Of a stretch of DNA of 9,437 nt, positions 9,102-9,437 are shown piece by piece. Position numbers and translations under genes: made by a program. Below the pieces are notes generated by a model that saw only the letters and a program-made list of their open reading frames with translations, made no database searches and had not been told where the DNA came from. Each line of letters begins with the position of its first letter. Position 1 is the first letter of the stretch. Source of the DNA: an uncultured Actinomycetes bacterium (GTDB lineage Bacteria > Actinomycetota > Actinomycetes > Nanopelagicales > Nanopelagicaceae); NCBI GenBank assembly GCA_903932695.1, contig CAIZGZ010000178.1, positions 1 to 9,437 on the forward strand, given 5' to 3'.

Positions 9102-9174
9102 GGGGCCTTAGCTCAATTGGTAGAGCGCCTGCTTTGCAAGCAGGAGGTCAGGAGTTCGATCCTCCTAGGCTCCA
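9102..9174 (+). tRNA. tRNA-Ala (anticodon TGC)
   Basis: The 73-nt gene forms a full cloverleaf. The acceptor GGGGCCT (9102-9108) pairs with AGGCTCC (9167-9173) and includes a G-U wobble at the third pair, G9104 with T9171. This is the G3:U70 identity element recognised by alanyl-tRNA synthetase. The D stem is GCTC/GAGC. The anticodon stem is CCTGC/GCAGG with loop TTTGCAA (9133-9139) and anticodon TGC at 9135-9137. The T arm is AGGAG-TTCGATC-CTCCT. The discriminator is A9174, with no encoded CCA. A possible -10-like TTTAAT (9084-9089) lies upstream, but no matching -35 is seen, so the gene may instead be co-transcribed with tRNA-Ile. Confidence 0.98.
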
Positions 9175-9203
9175 CTTTCTTCTTATCCGCTCCTCATTCA
9201 CTC

Positions 9204-9216
9204 GACCTGAAAGGTC
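9204..9216 (+). promoter_or_regulatory. Small hairpin enclosing the cyclophilin Shine-Dalgarno
   Basis: GACCT (9204-9208) and AGGTC (9212-9216) are perfect inverted repeats around a 3-nt loop. The ribosome binding sequence GAAAGG (9209-9214), 7 nt before the ATG, occupies the loop and 3' arm, so the folded form would partly hide it. The Shine-Dalgarno assignment is fairly secure. Regulation by the fold is speculative because the stem is only 5 bp. Confidence 0.45.
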
Positions 9217-9221
9217 AAAAA

Positions 9222-9437
9222 ATGACACAAGCAACTCTCCACACATCTAAGGGCGACATCATCGTTGAGCTCTTTCCAGATCACACCCCAAAGACTGTTG
9301 CAAACTTTGTAAAGCTTGCGAAAGAGAATTTCTATAACGGCACAATCTTCCATCGCGTCATCGCAGGATTCATGATCCAAGGTGGTTGCCCACAAGGTAC
9401 CGGCACCGGCGGACCTGGTTACAAGTTTGATGATGAG
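9222..9437 (+). CDS. ppiA: Cyclophilin-type peptidyl-prolyl cis-trans isomerase (3' partial)
   Basis: Cyclophilins catalyse cis-trans isomerisation of peptide bonds before proline and assist protein folding. Only the first 72 codons are in the window; the frame runs off the right edge. The N-terminus [18 protein letters not shown] starts directly with the first cyclophilin strand, so there is no signal peptide or lipobox and the protein should be cytoplasmic. The active-site segment [13 protein letters not shown] includes R45, F50, M51 and Q53, spaced like R55, F60, M61 and Q63 of human cyclophilin A. The following [14 protein letters not shown] is also typical. The ATG at 9222 is supported by GAAAGG at 9209-9214. 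Position after the two tRNAs matches ppiA near the origin of mycobacteria, which is the basis for the symbol. The remaining sequence, including any C-terminal extension, is unseen. Confidence 0.93.
   Translation, partial: MTQATLHTSKGDIIVELFPDHTPKTVANFVKLAKENFYNGTIFHRVIAGFMIQGGCPQGTGTGGPGYKFDDE

Noticed and set aside
8911..9111. 66-codon plus-strand reading frame running through tRNA-Ile
   Set aside because: Most of it is translation of the tRNA gene, including the familiar GGSSPPRPT artefact from the T arm. There is no ribosome binding site or independent coding support.

Overview
The window carries the replication-origin neighbourhood of an actinobacterial chromosome. On the plus strand, in order, lie dnaA (5' end cut off by the window edge), an oriC-type intergenic region, dnaN, recF, dciA (DUF721), gyrB, gyrA, tRNA-Ile(GAT), tRNA-Ala(TGC), and the start of a cyclophilin peptidyl-prolyl isomerase gene (3' end cut off). 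The proteins look actinobacterial: DnaA, GyrB and DciA closely resemble what I recall of the mycobacterial and Streptomyces proteins, and gyrA followed by tRNA-Ile, tRNA-Ala and a cyclophilin is a classic actinobacterial order. By eye the base composition is only about 45-50% GC, low for the phylum. The gene order is also compact, with no gnd between dnaN and recF and no DUF3566 membrane-protein gene after gyrA. My best inference is a streamlined, low-GC freshwater actinobacterium (Nanopelagicales / acI type). Sequence alone does not prove the lineage.

Layout. Bases 1-1193 encode DnaA from the end of domain I through the AAA+ and DNA-binding domains. Bases 1194-1490 are non-coding and hold two perfect DnaA boxes in opposite orientation (1198-1206 and 1373-1381), several degenerate boxes, a G-rich tract, and an AT-rich stretch (1401-1470) that could be the unwinding element and also contains a likely dnaN promoter. 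Bases 1491-4214 are a tightly packed dnaN-recF-dciA run with a 5-nt gap and then an 8-nt overlap. Bases 4209-4280 form tandem hairpins ending in a T6 tract, probably a terminator. The gyrB leader (4281-4403) has a possible promoter, a 10-bp palindrome and a strong Shine-Dalgarno sequence. gyrB and gyrA (4404-8886) are separated by one base. Two tRNA genes follow, separated by a striking 44-nt hairpin. The window ends 72 codons into the cyclophilin gene, whose Shine-Dalgarno sequence lies inside a small hairpin.

Function. DnaA binds and melts oriC, DciA is the likely loader or operator of the replicative helicase DnaB, DnaN is the sliding clamp for the polymerase, RecF acts in recombinational gap repair, and GyrB/GyrA form the A2B2 gyrase that supplies negative supercoiling. 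This is housekeeping DNA. I see no mobile element, CRISPR array, defence system or undescribed multi-gene system. The observations worth a second look are the small architecture of the origin, the structured RNA elements, and the stripped-down gene order.
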